Shown in pieces: positions 32,388 through 40,414 of a stretch of 64,000 nucleotides of DNA. Source of the DNA: JARYGU01 sp033795365 (GTDB lineage: Bacteria; Pseudomonadota; Alphaproteobacteria; Rhizobiales; Rhizobiaceae); NCBI GenBank assembly GCA_033795365.1, contig JARYGU010000012.1, positions 1-64,000 on the forward strand. The letters are read 5' to 3'. The notes beneath the pieces are model-generated. The model was not told the origin of the DNA. It saw only the letters and a list, made by a program, of their open reading frames with translations, and did not search any database. The stretch's first letter is position 1, and each line of letters starts with the position of its first letter. A program made the position numbers and the translations under genes.

Positions 32388-34171
32388 GCGGCGACGACAA
32401 CGAGTTTCGCATCCGCCCCGGCAAGCCGCGCTCGAGCCGCGCGCCGCGCACCAAGACCTTCATCAACCAGGTGCTGCGCGCCGCCAAGCAGGCGAGCAAT
32501 GCGCCCGCCAGCGGCTCGGCATCTGGATCGGGGCGCAGAGGCGGCGGCTCGGGCCGCTCGACTTTCGGCCGCGGCCGCAATGTCGTATCGCGTAGCCACC
32601 TGCTCGGCTCGCATCGCCGCGTCGTCGCCCAGGTGCGCATCGCGCGCCACCGGGGCCGCGCCTTCCGCTCCGCGCCGATCTCCGCGCACCTCTCCTATCT
32701 GAAGCGCGAGGGCGTCAGCCGCGACGGCGAGAAGGGCGTCATGTTCGACGCCGAGACCGACCGCGCCGACGATCTCGCCTTCGCCGATCGCTGCCAGGAC
32801 GACCGGCACCATTTCCGCTTCATCATCTCCCCGGAAGACGCGGGCGAGATGGAAGACCTGCGCGCCTTCGCCCGCGATCTCGCCAAGCAAATGGAGGCCG
32901 ACCTTGGCACCCGGCTCGACTGGATCGCTGTCGATCATTGGAACACGGACAATCCGCATGTGCATCTGCTGGTGCGCGGCGTGGACGAGACCGGGGCCGA
33001 TCTTGTCATCTCGCGCGACTATATCAGCCACGGCCTGCGCGGACGCGCCGAGGAACTGGTCGATGCCGAACTCGGCCCCAAACCGGAACACGAGATCCGC
33101 TCCAGCCTCACGCGCGAAGTCGATGCCGAACGCTGGACGCGCCTCGATCGGGAGATCGCACGCCAGGCCAACGAGCTGGGCTATATCGACCTGCGGCCCG
33201 AGGCGAAGGGGCCGGACGATCCCGAAATCCGCCGCCTGCTGGTCGCGCGTCTGCGCCATCTCGAAAAGCTCGGCCTCGCCGCCGATGCCGGTGTCAACGA
33301 ATGGTTCGTCGAGCCAGGAGCGGAGCGAACGCTGCGCGATCTCGGTTCGCGCGGCGACATCATCAAGACCATGCACCGCGCCTTCGCGGGGCTGGGCGAG
33401 GAACGCGGCGTTGCCGACTTCACGATCGACGCCACCAAGGACGGCCCGCCTGTCATCGGCCGGCTGGTCGACAAGGGCCTCCATGACGAGCTGACCGGCG
33501 AAGCCTATGCCGTGATCGACGGCACGGACGGCCGCGCCCATCATGTCCGGCTGCGCGGCATCGAGGCGTTCGAGCACGCGCCGCCGATCGGCGGCATCGT
33601 CGAGGTCCGCCGCTTCGGCGGTCCGGACGATCCCCGGCCCACCATCGTCCTCGCCAACCGATCCGACCTCGATCTCCAGAGCCAGATCACCGCGCCCGGC
33701 GCGACCTGGCTCGATCACCGGCTCGTCGAACGTGAGCCCATGCCGCTCGGCGCCAGCGGCTTCGGCCGCGAGGTGAGCGAGGCGATGGACGCGCGGGCCG
33801 AGCATCTGGCCGATGAAGGACTCGCCCGGCGCGAGGGCCAGCGGATCGTCCTGCAACGCAATCTGCTGGCGACTCTGCGCCGGCGCGAACTCGACGCCGT
33901 GGGCGAGCAGCTCTCGGCCGAGACCGGGCTTGCGCATGTGAAGTCGCAGGCCGGCGAATATGTCGCCGGCACCTATCGCCGCCAGCTCGCGCTTTCCTCC
34001 GGCCGCTTCGCCGTGATCGAGGGCTTCGCCCCCGATGGCGGGCGCGGCTTCCAGCTCGTCCCCTGGTCCCGCGAGATCGAACACAAGCTCGGCCAGCACA
34101 TCTCCGGCGTCGCGCGCGGCGGGGGCGGCATCGACTGGTCGCTCGGTCGCAAGCGTGACCTCAGCCTCTGA
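32384..34171 (+). CDS. Conjugative relaxase (VirD2-like, DUF3363)
   Basis: This 595-aa relaxase starts at MSGDDNEFRIRPGKPR. The N-terminal catalytic domain carries the histidine cluster in DHWNTDNPHVHLLVRG, which binds the metal, and HLSYLKREGVSRDG upstream. A DUF3363 C-terminal domain (about 290-590) follows with RLVDKGLHDELTGEAYAVID and SGRFAVIEGFAPDGGRGFQ. It nicks oriT and leads the single strand into the recipient. The relaxase of Tn4371-like ICEs has the same composition. Fifteen bp separate it from traG. Confidence 0.92.
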   Translation: MSGDDNEFRIRPGKPRSSRAPRTKTFINQVLRAAKQASNAPASGSASGSGRRGGGSGRSTFGRGRNVVSRSHLLGSHRRVVAQVRIARHRGRAFRSAPISAHLSYLKREGVSRDGEKGVMFDAETDRADDLAFADRCQDDRHHFRFIISPEDAGEMEDLRAFARDLAKQMEADLGTRLDWIAVDHWNTDNPHVHLLVRGVDETGADLVISRDYISHGLRGRAEELVDAELGPKPEHEIRSSLTREVDAERWTRLDREIARQANELGYIDLRPEAKGPDDPEIRRLLVARLRHLEKLGLAADAGVNEWFVEPGAERTLRDLGSRGDIIKTMHRAFAGLGEERGVADFTIDATKDGPPVIGRLVDKGLHDELTGEAYAVIDGTDGRAHHVRLRGIEAFEHAPPIGGIVEVRRFGGPDDPRPTIVLANRSDLDLQSQITAPGATWLDHRLVEREPMPLGASGFGREVSEAMDARAEHLADEGLARREGQRIVLQRNLLATLRRRELDAVGEQLSAETGLAHVKSQAGEYVAGTYRRQLALSSGRFAVIEGFAPDGGRGFQLVPWSREIEHKLGQHISGVARGGGGIDWSLGRKRDLSL

Positions 34172-34186
34172 TGAAAGGAACCTCCC

Positions 34187-36187
34187 ATGTCCGGCACGAA
34201 AATCCTCTGGGGCCAGATCAGCATCGTCTTCCTGATCGTGCTCGCCTCGGTCTGGGGCGGCACGCAATGGGTCGCCTTCCGGCTCGGCTTCCAGCCCCAA
34301 CTCGGGCCGGCGTGGTTCGAGGTCGCCGGCTGGCCTGTCTATTATCCGCCCGCGCTGTTCTGGTGGTGGTATTTCTACGAAGCCTATGCCCCGCGCATCT
34401 TCGCCGAGGGCGGCATCATCGCGGCTTCGGGCGGCTTCCTGTCCATCGCCGTCGCCATCACCATGTCGGTAATGCGCGCCCGCGAGGCGTCCGACATCGA
34501 CACCTACGGTTCGGCACGATGGGCCGAGCGGGCTGAGATCGAGGGCGCCGGCCTGCTCGGCCAGGACGGCGTGGTGCTCGGCCGATACGAGCGCGACTAC
34601 CTGCGGCACGACGGGCCGGAGCATGTGCTCTGCTTCGCGCCGACGCGGTCGGGCAAAGGCGTCGGGCTCGTGGTGCCGAGTTTGCTGACCTGGCCGGGGA
34701 GCTGCATCGTCCACGACATCAAGGGGGAGAACTGGCAGCTCACCGCCGGCTTCAGGGCGAAGCACGGCCGCGTTCTTCTCTTCGATCCGACCAACGTCGC
34801 CTCTGCCGCCTACAACCCCTTGCTCGAGGTCCGGCGCGGCGAATGGGAGGTGCGCGACGTCCAGAATATCTCGGACGTGCTGGTCGATCCCGAAGGGAGC
34901 CTTGAGAAAAGGTCGCATTGGGAAAAGACCAGCCACTCGCTGCTGGTCGGCGCGATCCTGCATGTGCTCTATGCCGAGCCGGACAAAACCCTGGCGGGCG
35001 TTGCCGCGTTCCTCTCCGATCCACGCCGCACGATCGAGGCCACGCTGGACGCCATGATGGCCACGCGGCATCTAGGAGAGGCCGGACCGCACCCTGTCGT
35101 GGCGTCGTCGGCGCGCGAGCTGCTCAACAAAAGCGACAATGAGCGTTCGGGCGTGCTGTCTACCGCCATGTCCTTCTTGGGCTTATATCGCGATCCCGTC
35201 GTCGCGGCCGTGACGAGCCGCTGCGACTGGCGCATCGCCGACCTGATCGCCGACCCGCAACCCTCGACGCTCTACCTCGTGGTGCCGCCTTCGGACATCT
35301 CGCGGACAAAGCCCTTGATCCGCCTCGTGCTGAACCAGATCGGCCGCAGGCTTACGGAAGATCTCCACGCCAAGGACCGCCGGCATCGCGTGCTGTTGCT
35401 GCTCGATGAGTTTCCCGCCTTGGGGAGATTGGACTTCTTCGAGTCGTCGTTGGCGTTTCTCGCGGGCTACGGGATCAAATCGTTCCTCATCGCCCAAAGC
35501 CTCAATCAGATCGAGAAAGCCTATGGCCAGCACAATAGCGTGCTCGACAATTGCCATGTCAGGGTCAGCTTTGCCACCAACGACGAGAGGACCGCCAAGC
35601 GCGTGTCCGACGCCCTTGGCACGGCGACCGAGATGAAGGCGATGCAGAACTATGCCGGGAGCCGCCTGGCGCCGTGGCTGGGACACATCATGGTGTCGCG
35701 CTCCGAGACCGCCCGCCAGCTCCTCACCCCCGGCGAGATCATGCAACTCCCCCCGGACGACGAGATCGTCATGGTGGCAGGCACCCCACCGATCCGGGCG
35801 AAGAAGGCCCGCTATTTCCTCGACCCCCGCCTCACCGAACGCATCCTGCCGCCGCCCGATCCGGCGAAGATCGCCAAATCGGTGCGGCCCGATGGCTGGT
35901 CGGACCTCAAGCCGCTCAAGCCCGACGCCGATCTGGTCGCGGCCGCCGAACGGGGCGAGAAGGGGAAGGAGGACACGGCCAATTCGAGCCTGCGCCGTGA
36001 ACCCGAACTGCCCGAACATGTCGAGATCGTCCGCGAGAAGAAGGAGCCGACGCCAGAAGACGAGTTCAAGCACCTGCTCGGCGACGATCAGGAAGACAGC
36101 GCCCGGCAGCGTCAGGTCATGCGCCGCCAGATGCGCGGTCTCGCCCGGCAAGCGCCCATGGACCCGAATGACGGTATTGATATGTGA
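34187..36187 (+). CDS. traG: TraG/VirD4 coupling protein
   Basis: This 666-aa inner-membrane ATPase starts with several hydrophobic segments (ISIVFLIVLASVWGG, GGFLSIAVAITMSVM). Walker A is PTRSGKGVG with Lys157, and LLLLDEFPALGRLDF carries Walker B. It brings the relaxase-DNA complex to the trb secretion channel. The C-terminal 60 residues are acidic and charged (EKKEPTPEDEFKHLLGDDQED). The start follows AAAGGAACC. Confidence 0.95.
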   Translation: MSGTKILWGQISIVFLIVLASVWGGTQWVAFRLGFQPQLGPAWFEVAGWPVYYPPALFWWWYFYEAYAPRIFAEGGIIAASGGFLSIAVAITMSVMRAREASDIDTYGSARWAERAEIEGAGLLGQDGVVLGRYERDYLRHDGPEHVLCFAPTRSGKGVGLVVPSLLTWPGSCIVHDIKGENWQLTAGFRAKHGRVLLFDPTNVASAAYNPLLEVRRGEWEVRDVQNISDVLVDPEGSLEKRSHWEKTSHSLLVGAILHVLYAEPDKTLAGVAAFLSDPRRTIEATLDAMMATRHLGEAGPHPVVASSARELLNKSDNERSGVLSTAMSFLGLYRDPVVAAVTSRCDWRIADLIADPQPSTLYLVVPPSDISRTKPLIRLVLNQIGRRLTEDLHAKDRRHRVLLLLDEFPALGRLDFFESSLAFLAGYGIKSFLIAQSLNQIEKAYGQHNSVLDNCHVRVSFATNDERTAKRVSDALGTATEMKAMQNYAGSRLAPWLGHIMVSRSETARQLLTPGEIMQLPPDDEIVMVAGTPPIRAKKARYFLDPRLTERILPPPDPAKIAKSVRPDGWSDLKPLKPDADLVAAAERGEKGKEDTANSSLRREPELPEHVEIVREKKEPTPEDEFKHLLGDDQEDSARQRQVMRRQMRGLARQAPMDPNDGIDM

Positions 36188-36196
36188 GGATCGACC

Positions 36197-36622
36197 ATGC
36201 GCGAACGCCTTTGCCTGACCCTTCCGTCCGACCTGCTCGCCAAGCTCAACGACCTCGCGGACCGCCGCAAGCTGTCGCGATCGGCCGTCGCGGAAGCGGC
36301 CATTGCTTCCTTCCTGTCACCCGACGCCCAGGACATGCGGGAGGCTGCCTTTACCCGCCGGCTCGACCGCATGTCGCGCCAGACGGCGCGGCTGGAACGC
36401 GACATGCGTCTCACCGCCGATACGCTGGCGCTGTTCGTCTGCCACTGGCTGACTGTCACGCCGCCGCTTCCCTCAGAGGCTCACGCGACCGCCCAGGCCA
36501 AGGGCAAGGAGCGTTTCGAGGGCTTCGTACAGACCCTCGCCATGCGGCTCCAGCAGGGAAGCAGCTTTCTCAGCGAGATCCCCGATGACATTCCGTCGCG
36601 CAGGGAGGAATCCGATGACTGA
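36197..36622 (+). CDS. CopG-family ribbon-helix-helix protein
   Basis: This 141-aa protein opens with RLCLTLPSDLLAKLNDLADRRKLSRSAVAEAAI, a ribbon-helix-helix DNA-binding domain. The C-terminal part is helical. It sits 9 bp after traG, as in other Tn4371-like elements, and probably regulates transfer genes. The start is at 36197. Confidence 0.85.
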   Translation: MRERLCLTLPSDLLAKLNDLADRRKLSRSAVAEAAIASFLSPDAQDMREAAFTRRLDRMSRQTARLERDMRLTADTLALFVCHWLTVTPPLPSEAHATAQAKGKERFEGFVQTLAMRLQQGSSFLSEIPDDIPSRREESDD

Positions 36623-36683
36623 CTGAGCTTGCGGAATCTGTGCCGTGCGCGTATATACTTCGACGTACATACAAGAGGCCGCC

Positions 36684-36944
36684 ATGCCCCATATCGCCAA
36701 GATTTTCCAGTCCGGCAACTCGCAGGCCGTCCGGCTCCCGAAGGATTTCCGCTTCGACGTCGAAGAGGTCGAGGTGTCGCGAGAAGGCGACGCCGTGATT
36801 CTACGCCCCAGGCCGGATACGACCCGGCGGTGGGCCTCGCTGCACGCCGCCGTCGAGCGCGGCTTCAGCGCCGATTTCATGGCCGAAGGCCGCGACCAGC
36901 CGAAAGAACAGGACCGGCCCGAACTCGATCAGGCGTTCCAGTGA
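36684..36944 (+). CDS. vapB: VapB-type antitoxin (AbrB-like)
   Basis: This 86-aa antitoxin has the swapped-hairpin AbrB fold (HIAKIFQSGNSQAVRLPKDF, then EVSREGDAVILRPR), and a C-terminal tail that binds the toxin. The start follows AAGAGG. The upstream AT-rich stretch GTATATACTTCGACGTACATAC (36650-36671) may be its promoter and operator. Its stop overlaps the VapC GTG. Confidence 0.92.
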   Translation: MPHIAKIFQSGNSQAVRLPKDFRFDVEEVEVSREGDAVILRPRPDTTRRWASLHAAVERGFSADFMAEGRDQPKEQDRPELDQAFQ

Positions 36945-37351
36945 CCTTCCGCCTGCTCGACACCAATGCAGTGATCTCGCTGGTCGCGCGACGCTCCGAA
37001 CCGTTGCTGCAACGGGTCGAGACCAGCGAGCCGGGTTCGCTCGCGGTTTCGTCCGTGGTCGCGCACGAACTCTACTTTGGCGCCTATCGCAGCGAGAGGG
37101 TCGCCTACAATCTGGAGACCCTTCGGCTCCTCTTCACCGATCTCGCCATCCTCGACTTCGATCGGGAGGATGCCCGAGTGGCGGGCGAGATCCGGGCCGA
37201 GCTGAAACGACGCGGAACGCCGATCGGCCCATACGATACGTTGATCGCCGGTCAGGCCAAGGCGCGGGGCCTCACCCTCGTCACCAACAATACCGGCGAG
37301 TTTTCGCGAATAGCCGGATTGCGGATCGAGGACTGGACTACAAACCGATAG
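36941..37351 (+). CDS. vapC: VapC PIN-domain toxin
   Basis: This 136-aa PIN protein has FRLLDTNAVISL (Asp), SSVVAHELYFGAY (Glu) and GPYDTLIAGQA (Asp). The last position is LVTNN, with Asn where some VapC proteins have Asp. The GTG start overlaps the antitoxin stop. It is the second VapBC-like pair on the element and is likely to help keep it in the cell. Confidence 0.92.
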   Translation: MTFRLLDTNAVISLVARRSEPLLQRVETSEPGSLAVSSVVAHELYFGAYRSERVAYNLETLRLLFTDLAILDFDREDARVAGEIRAELKRRGTPIGPYDTLIAGQAKARGLTLVTNNTGEFSRIAGLRIEDWTTNR

Positions 37352-37397
37352 GCTCAAGGCCCATCGACAGAATGGGTCGCGGGCTTCGGGATTTGCG

Positions 37398-37796
37398 CTA
37401 CAAGCGCGAACGAGCTGCGCGCCAGAGGAAAACCGACACGGCTACGGTGATCCAGGCAACGGCAATGCCAACAAGGTTGGGGAAGATGTCGACAACACGG
37501 GGATTGTGGCCGATTACCGTGGTCTGAACCAGTTCCCAGCTTACGCCCACGAGAAAAGTCAGTACGACAGCAAGCCACATGCGAGAGTAGCCGGTTGCGA
37601 GTACGGCGAGAACGAACAGCATAGCCATCGAGGCTATGTGCGGCACCTTGGTCAGGGCATTGGCGATTGCCTCGAACGTAACCGTGAAGTCCATCTGTGG
37701 GGGACGGCGACCATCAGGAGCCCGGTTGGCAGCCCAAATGCTGGCCAATGCGAGGGCCGTAAAAGGCAGGACGCGAAGAATGCTCAGAACTTTCAT
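37398..37796 (-). CDS. VanZ-like small membrane protein
   Basis: This 132-aa protein has four hydrophobic helices (VLPFTALALASIWAA, MAMLFVLAVLATGYS, MWLAVVLTFLVGVSWELV, LVGIAVAWITVAVSVFLW). The signature HNPRVVDIFPNLVGIAV resembles VanZ-family proteins. Its ATG overlaps the GST stop (ATGA), so it is translated with the GST upstream. The pair points against the trb and vapBC genes around it, as an inserted cassette. Function unknown. Confidence 0.75.
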   Translation of the reverse strand: MKVLSILRVLPFTALALASIWAANRAPDGRRPPQMDFTVTFEAIANALTKVPHIASMAMLFVLAVLATGYSRMWLAVVLTFLVGVSWELVQTTVIGHNPRVVDIFPNLVGIAVAWITVAVSVFLWRAARSRL

Positions 37797-38443
37797 CGCG
37801 ACGCAGCCGTGAACACCGCCAATTGGGCGGCAAAAGCGCGCTTGTACGACGGCCGCGCTTCTGCACGGGCGACATAGGCGGAGAGGTTCGGAAATTCCTG
37901 CAATATTTCCGACCCCTGCAACCTTTGCAGCACATGCACCATCAGAAGGTCGCCAGCGCTGAAATCGCCGTCGAGCCACTCGCTGTCGTCCAGGCGCGCA
38001 GAAAGTTGATTTAACCGTTCGCGAATGCGTTCATCGACCATCTCGAAGCGCTCGCCCTGCCAACTCTTGCCTTCCTCGAAGTTCTCGACGACGTCGCGAT
38101 CGACGATCGGCGGCTCCACCGTATCGAGCGCAGCGAACATCCACATGATCGCACGCGCCCGCGCATTCGCATCCGCCGGCAGCAGGCCCGGAAAGCGCTC
38201 TGCGATATGAAGCACGATCGCGCCGGACTCGAACAGCGTGAGATCACCTTCCTCATAAGTCGGTATCTGCCCGAACGGATTGCGCGCCAAATGCGCGGGC
38301 TCCCTGAATGTGCTCCACGGAGCGAGCCGCACCTCGTAAGGCTGGTCCACTTCCTCCAGCGCCCAGCGCACGCGCATGTCCCTCGCCAGTCCCTGGCCGC
38401 GATCCGGCGAGCTTTCATCAAAGGCCGTAATCGTAATAGTCAT
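37793..38443 (-). CDS. Glutathione S-transferase family protein
   Basis: This 216-aa protein has an N-terminal thioredoxin-like domain (VRWALEEVDQPYEVRL, NPFGQIPTYEEGDLTLFES, with the cis-Pro and Glu-Ser that hold glutathione). An all-helical C-terminal domain follows (SARLDDSEWLDGDFSAGDLLMVHVL). It probably detoxifies electrophiles or protects against oxidative stress; the substrate is not known. It forms a two-gene operon with the VanZ-like gene. Confidence 0.9.
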   Translation of the reverse strand: MTITITAFDESSPDRGQGLARDMRVRWALEEVDQPYEVRLAPWSTFREPAHLARNPFGQIPTYEEGDLTLFESGAIVLHIAERFPGLLPADANARARAIMWMFAALDTVEPPIVDRDVVENFEEGKSWQGERFEMVDERIRERLNQLSARLDDSEWLDGDFSAGDLLMVHVLQRLQGSEILQEFPNLSAYVARAEARPSYKRAFAAQLAVFTAASR

Positions 38444-38798
38444 CGCGTTTCCCTCTGTTGTGGCGGGCCGGTTTCCCTGTCTTCACTGTAACGACGAACC
38501 ATCCAATCCGAATCCGACAAAACACGCGGAAAACTTCCGGCCTCTGATGCGCAGAGGGCGAGCTTCTGTCGGCTCCCATCAAGGGAAACAGTCGGCATTA
38601 CTACCTCGGGCGATTCGCCTGATGAGCAGGAGTGACCGCCCGAGGCTTCGATCAGGAAGGCACCACCGCCGTTCTCCTGTATTTGCACGCTGCACTACTA
38701 CTACGACCGAAACTTGTTGAATCGGCCCGTTTTGCCGTTCTTTTAGTCATCCCCATCCGGGGACCGCCTTCGCCCTCCTCCCCGGAAACGGGGACGAG
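38444..38798. promoter_or_regulatory. Promoter region between GST and trbB, with leader hairpin
   Basis: This 355-bp gap separates two divergent operons and should hold both promoters. TCCCCG (38779-38784) pairs with CGGGGA (38789-38794) around a GAAA tetraloop. The right arm contains the trbB Shine-Dalgarno GGGGA, 5 nt before the ATG. Other hairpins (CCCC/GGGG near 38751-38762) are weaker. No gene is convincing here. Confidence 0.5.
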
Positions 38799-39797
38799 AT
38801 GGCTGGCCAAAATCGCAAACAGGCAACGATCGAACGTGGCGCGCGCATGCTCCGCACCGCGCTCGGGCCTGCCATCTCGGACCTGTTGCGCGATCCCTCC
38901 ATCGTCGAGGTGATGCTGAACCCCGACGGGCGCATCTGGGTCGATCGCCTCGCCGGAGGACTGGAAGACACCGGCGAGCGGCTGACCGCAGAGGACGGCG
39001 AGCGCATCGTTCGTCTTGTCGCCCATCATGTCGGGGCCGAAGTCCACGCCCGCGCGCCGCGCGTCTCGGCGGAGTTGCCGGAGAGCGGCGAACGGTTCGA
39101 GGGCCTCCTTCCTCCCGTTGTCACGTCGCCGACCTTCGCCATCCGCAAGCCGGCGGTCGCGGTATTCACCCTCGACGATTACGTCGCCGCCGGGATCATG
39201 GCCGACGCCCAGGCTGCGGCGCTGCGCGAGGCCGTCGCCTCCCGCGCCAATATCTTGGTGGCGGGTGGCACCTCCACCGGCAAGACCACGCTCACCAATG
39301 CGCTGCTGGCGGAAGTCGCCAAGACGCAGGACCGCGTGGTCATCATCGAGGACACGCGCGAGCTGCAATGCGCGGCGCCGAACCTCGTCGCAATGCGCAC
39401 CAAGGACGGAGTGGCGACACTTTCGGATCTCGTCCGATCTTCGCTGCGCCTGCGTCCCGATCGCATCCCGATCGGCGAGGTTCGCGGCGCTGAGGCGCTC
39501 GACCTCCTGAAAGCATGGGGAACCGGCCACCCCGGCGGCGTCGGAACGATTCATGCCGGCTCGGCCATCGGCGCGCTGCGCCGTCTCGAGCAGCTCATCC
39601 AGGAGGCCGTTGTCACGGTCCCGCGCGCGATGATCGCCGAAACCATCGACCTCGTTGCCGTCCTCTCCGGCCGCGGCTCCGCGCGCCGGCTTGCCGAGCT
39701 TGCGCGCGTCGAGGGCCTCGGCGCGGACGGCGATTACCGGCTCGCCCCCGCCTTTCCAGACCCCATCCCCACCGACCAAACAGGAGACCCCGCATGA
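38799..39797 (+). CDS. trbB: TrbB, VirB11-type ATPase
   Basis: This 332-aa hexameric ATPase has Walker A GGTSTGKT with Lys162, VIIEDTRELQC, and Walker B-like RLRPDRIPIGEVRGAEAL. The N-terminal domain begins with LGPAISDLLRDPSIVEVMLNPDG. It powers pilus assembly and DNA transfer at the cytoplasmic face of the trb channel. It is the first gene of the operon; its stop overlaps trbC. Confidence 0.96.
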   Translation: MAGQNRKQATIERGARMLRTALGPAISDLLRDPSIVEVMLNPDGRIWVDRLAGGLEDTGERLTAEDGERIVRLVAHHVGAEVHARAPRVSAELPESGERFEGLLPPVVTSPTFAIRKPAVAVFTLDDYVAAGIMADAQAAALREAVASRANILVAGGTSTGKTTLTNALLAEVAKTQDRVVIIEDTRELQCAAPNLVAMRTKDGVATLSDLVRSSLRLRPDRIPIGEVRGAEALDLLKAWGTGHPGGVGTIHAGSAIGALRRLEQLIQEAVVTVPRAMIAETIDLVAVLSGRGSARRLAELARVEGLGADGDYRLAPAFPDPIPTDQTGDPA

Positions 39798-40123
39798 TCC
39801 GTCGTGCCTTCCGCGTCCGCCGCCATATCGCAACCGCCGCCGCCTTCACCTGGGTCGCGCTCCTGACCTCGCCGGCACTGGCCTCGGGCTCCTCCATGCC
39901 CTGGGAGGCCCCGCTTCAGTCGATCCTCGAATCCATCGAGGGGCCGGTGGCGAAAATCGTGGCCGTCATCATCATCATTGTCACCGGCCTGACGCTGGCC
40001 TTCGGCGATACCGGCGGTGGGTTTCGCAGGCTGATCCAGATCGTCTTCGGCATTTCGATCGCCTTCGCCGCCAGCTCCTTCTTCCTGTCGTTCTTCTCGT
40101 TCGGCGGCGGGGCGGTGATCTGA
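39794..40123 (+). CDS. trbC: TrbC pilin precursor
   Basis: This 109-aa protein has a long signal sequence (HIATAAAFTWVALLTSPALA) and two hydrophobic helices (IVAVIIIIVTGLTLAF and IVFGISIAFAASSFFLSFF), as in TrbC/VirB2 pilins. It is probably cut and cyclised by TraF, encoded at 30435. It overlaps trbB and trbD. Confidence 0.93.
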   Translation: MIRRAFRVRRHIATAAAFTWVALLTSPALASGSSMPWEAPLQSILESIEGPVAKIVAVIIIIVTGLTLAFGDTGGGFRRLIQIVFGISIAFAASSFFLSFFSFGGGAVI

Positions 40124-40404
40124 TGGCGGCGTTCCTCGAACAGCTCGACGCCGTGCCGGGGTTCACCGCCCCGGTTCACCGCGCTCTCAGCGAACCCATC
40201 CTGCTGGGTGGTGCGCCGCGTTCCGTGGCGATCCTCAACGGCACCGTGGCCGGGGCCGTGGGGCTCGGTCTCCAACTCTGGCTCGCCGGCATCCTGATCT
40301 GGGCGATCGGACATCTCGCAGCCGTCTGGGCGGCGAAGCGCGATCCCCTCTTCGTCGAGGTCGCGCGTCGGCATCTGCGCGTGCCTGGCCACTTGTCTGT
40401 GTGA
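40123..40404 (+). CDS. trbD: TrbD, VirB3-like
   Basis: This 93-aa inner-membrane protein has PVHRALSEPILLGGAPRSVA at its start and a hydrophobic hairpin (GAVGLGLQLWLAGILIWAIGH). It lies between the pilin and the TrbE ATPase as in all trb operons. Its ATG overlaps the trbC stop. Confidence 0.93.
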   Translation: MAAFLEQLDAVPGFTAPVHRALSEPILLGGAPRSVAILNGTVAGAVGLGLQLWLAGILIWAIGHLAAVWAAKRDPLFVEVARRHLRVPGHLSV

Positions 40405-40414
40405 GGACCGCGCC

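Noticed and set aside
32255..35071. A 938-codon minus-strand frame opposite relaxase and traG
   Set aside because: It crosses two real genes and an intergenic gap, with compositionally biased sequence and no motifs.
38632..38913. A 93-codon plus-strand frame across the trbB start
   Set aside because: It overlaps the first 115 bp of trbB in another frame and lacks a ribosome-binding site.
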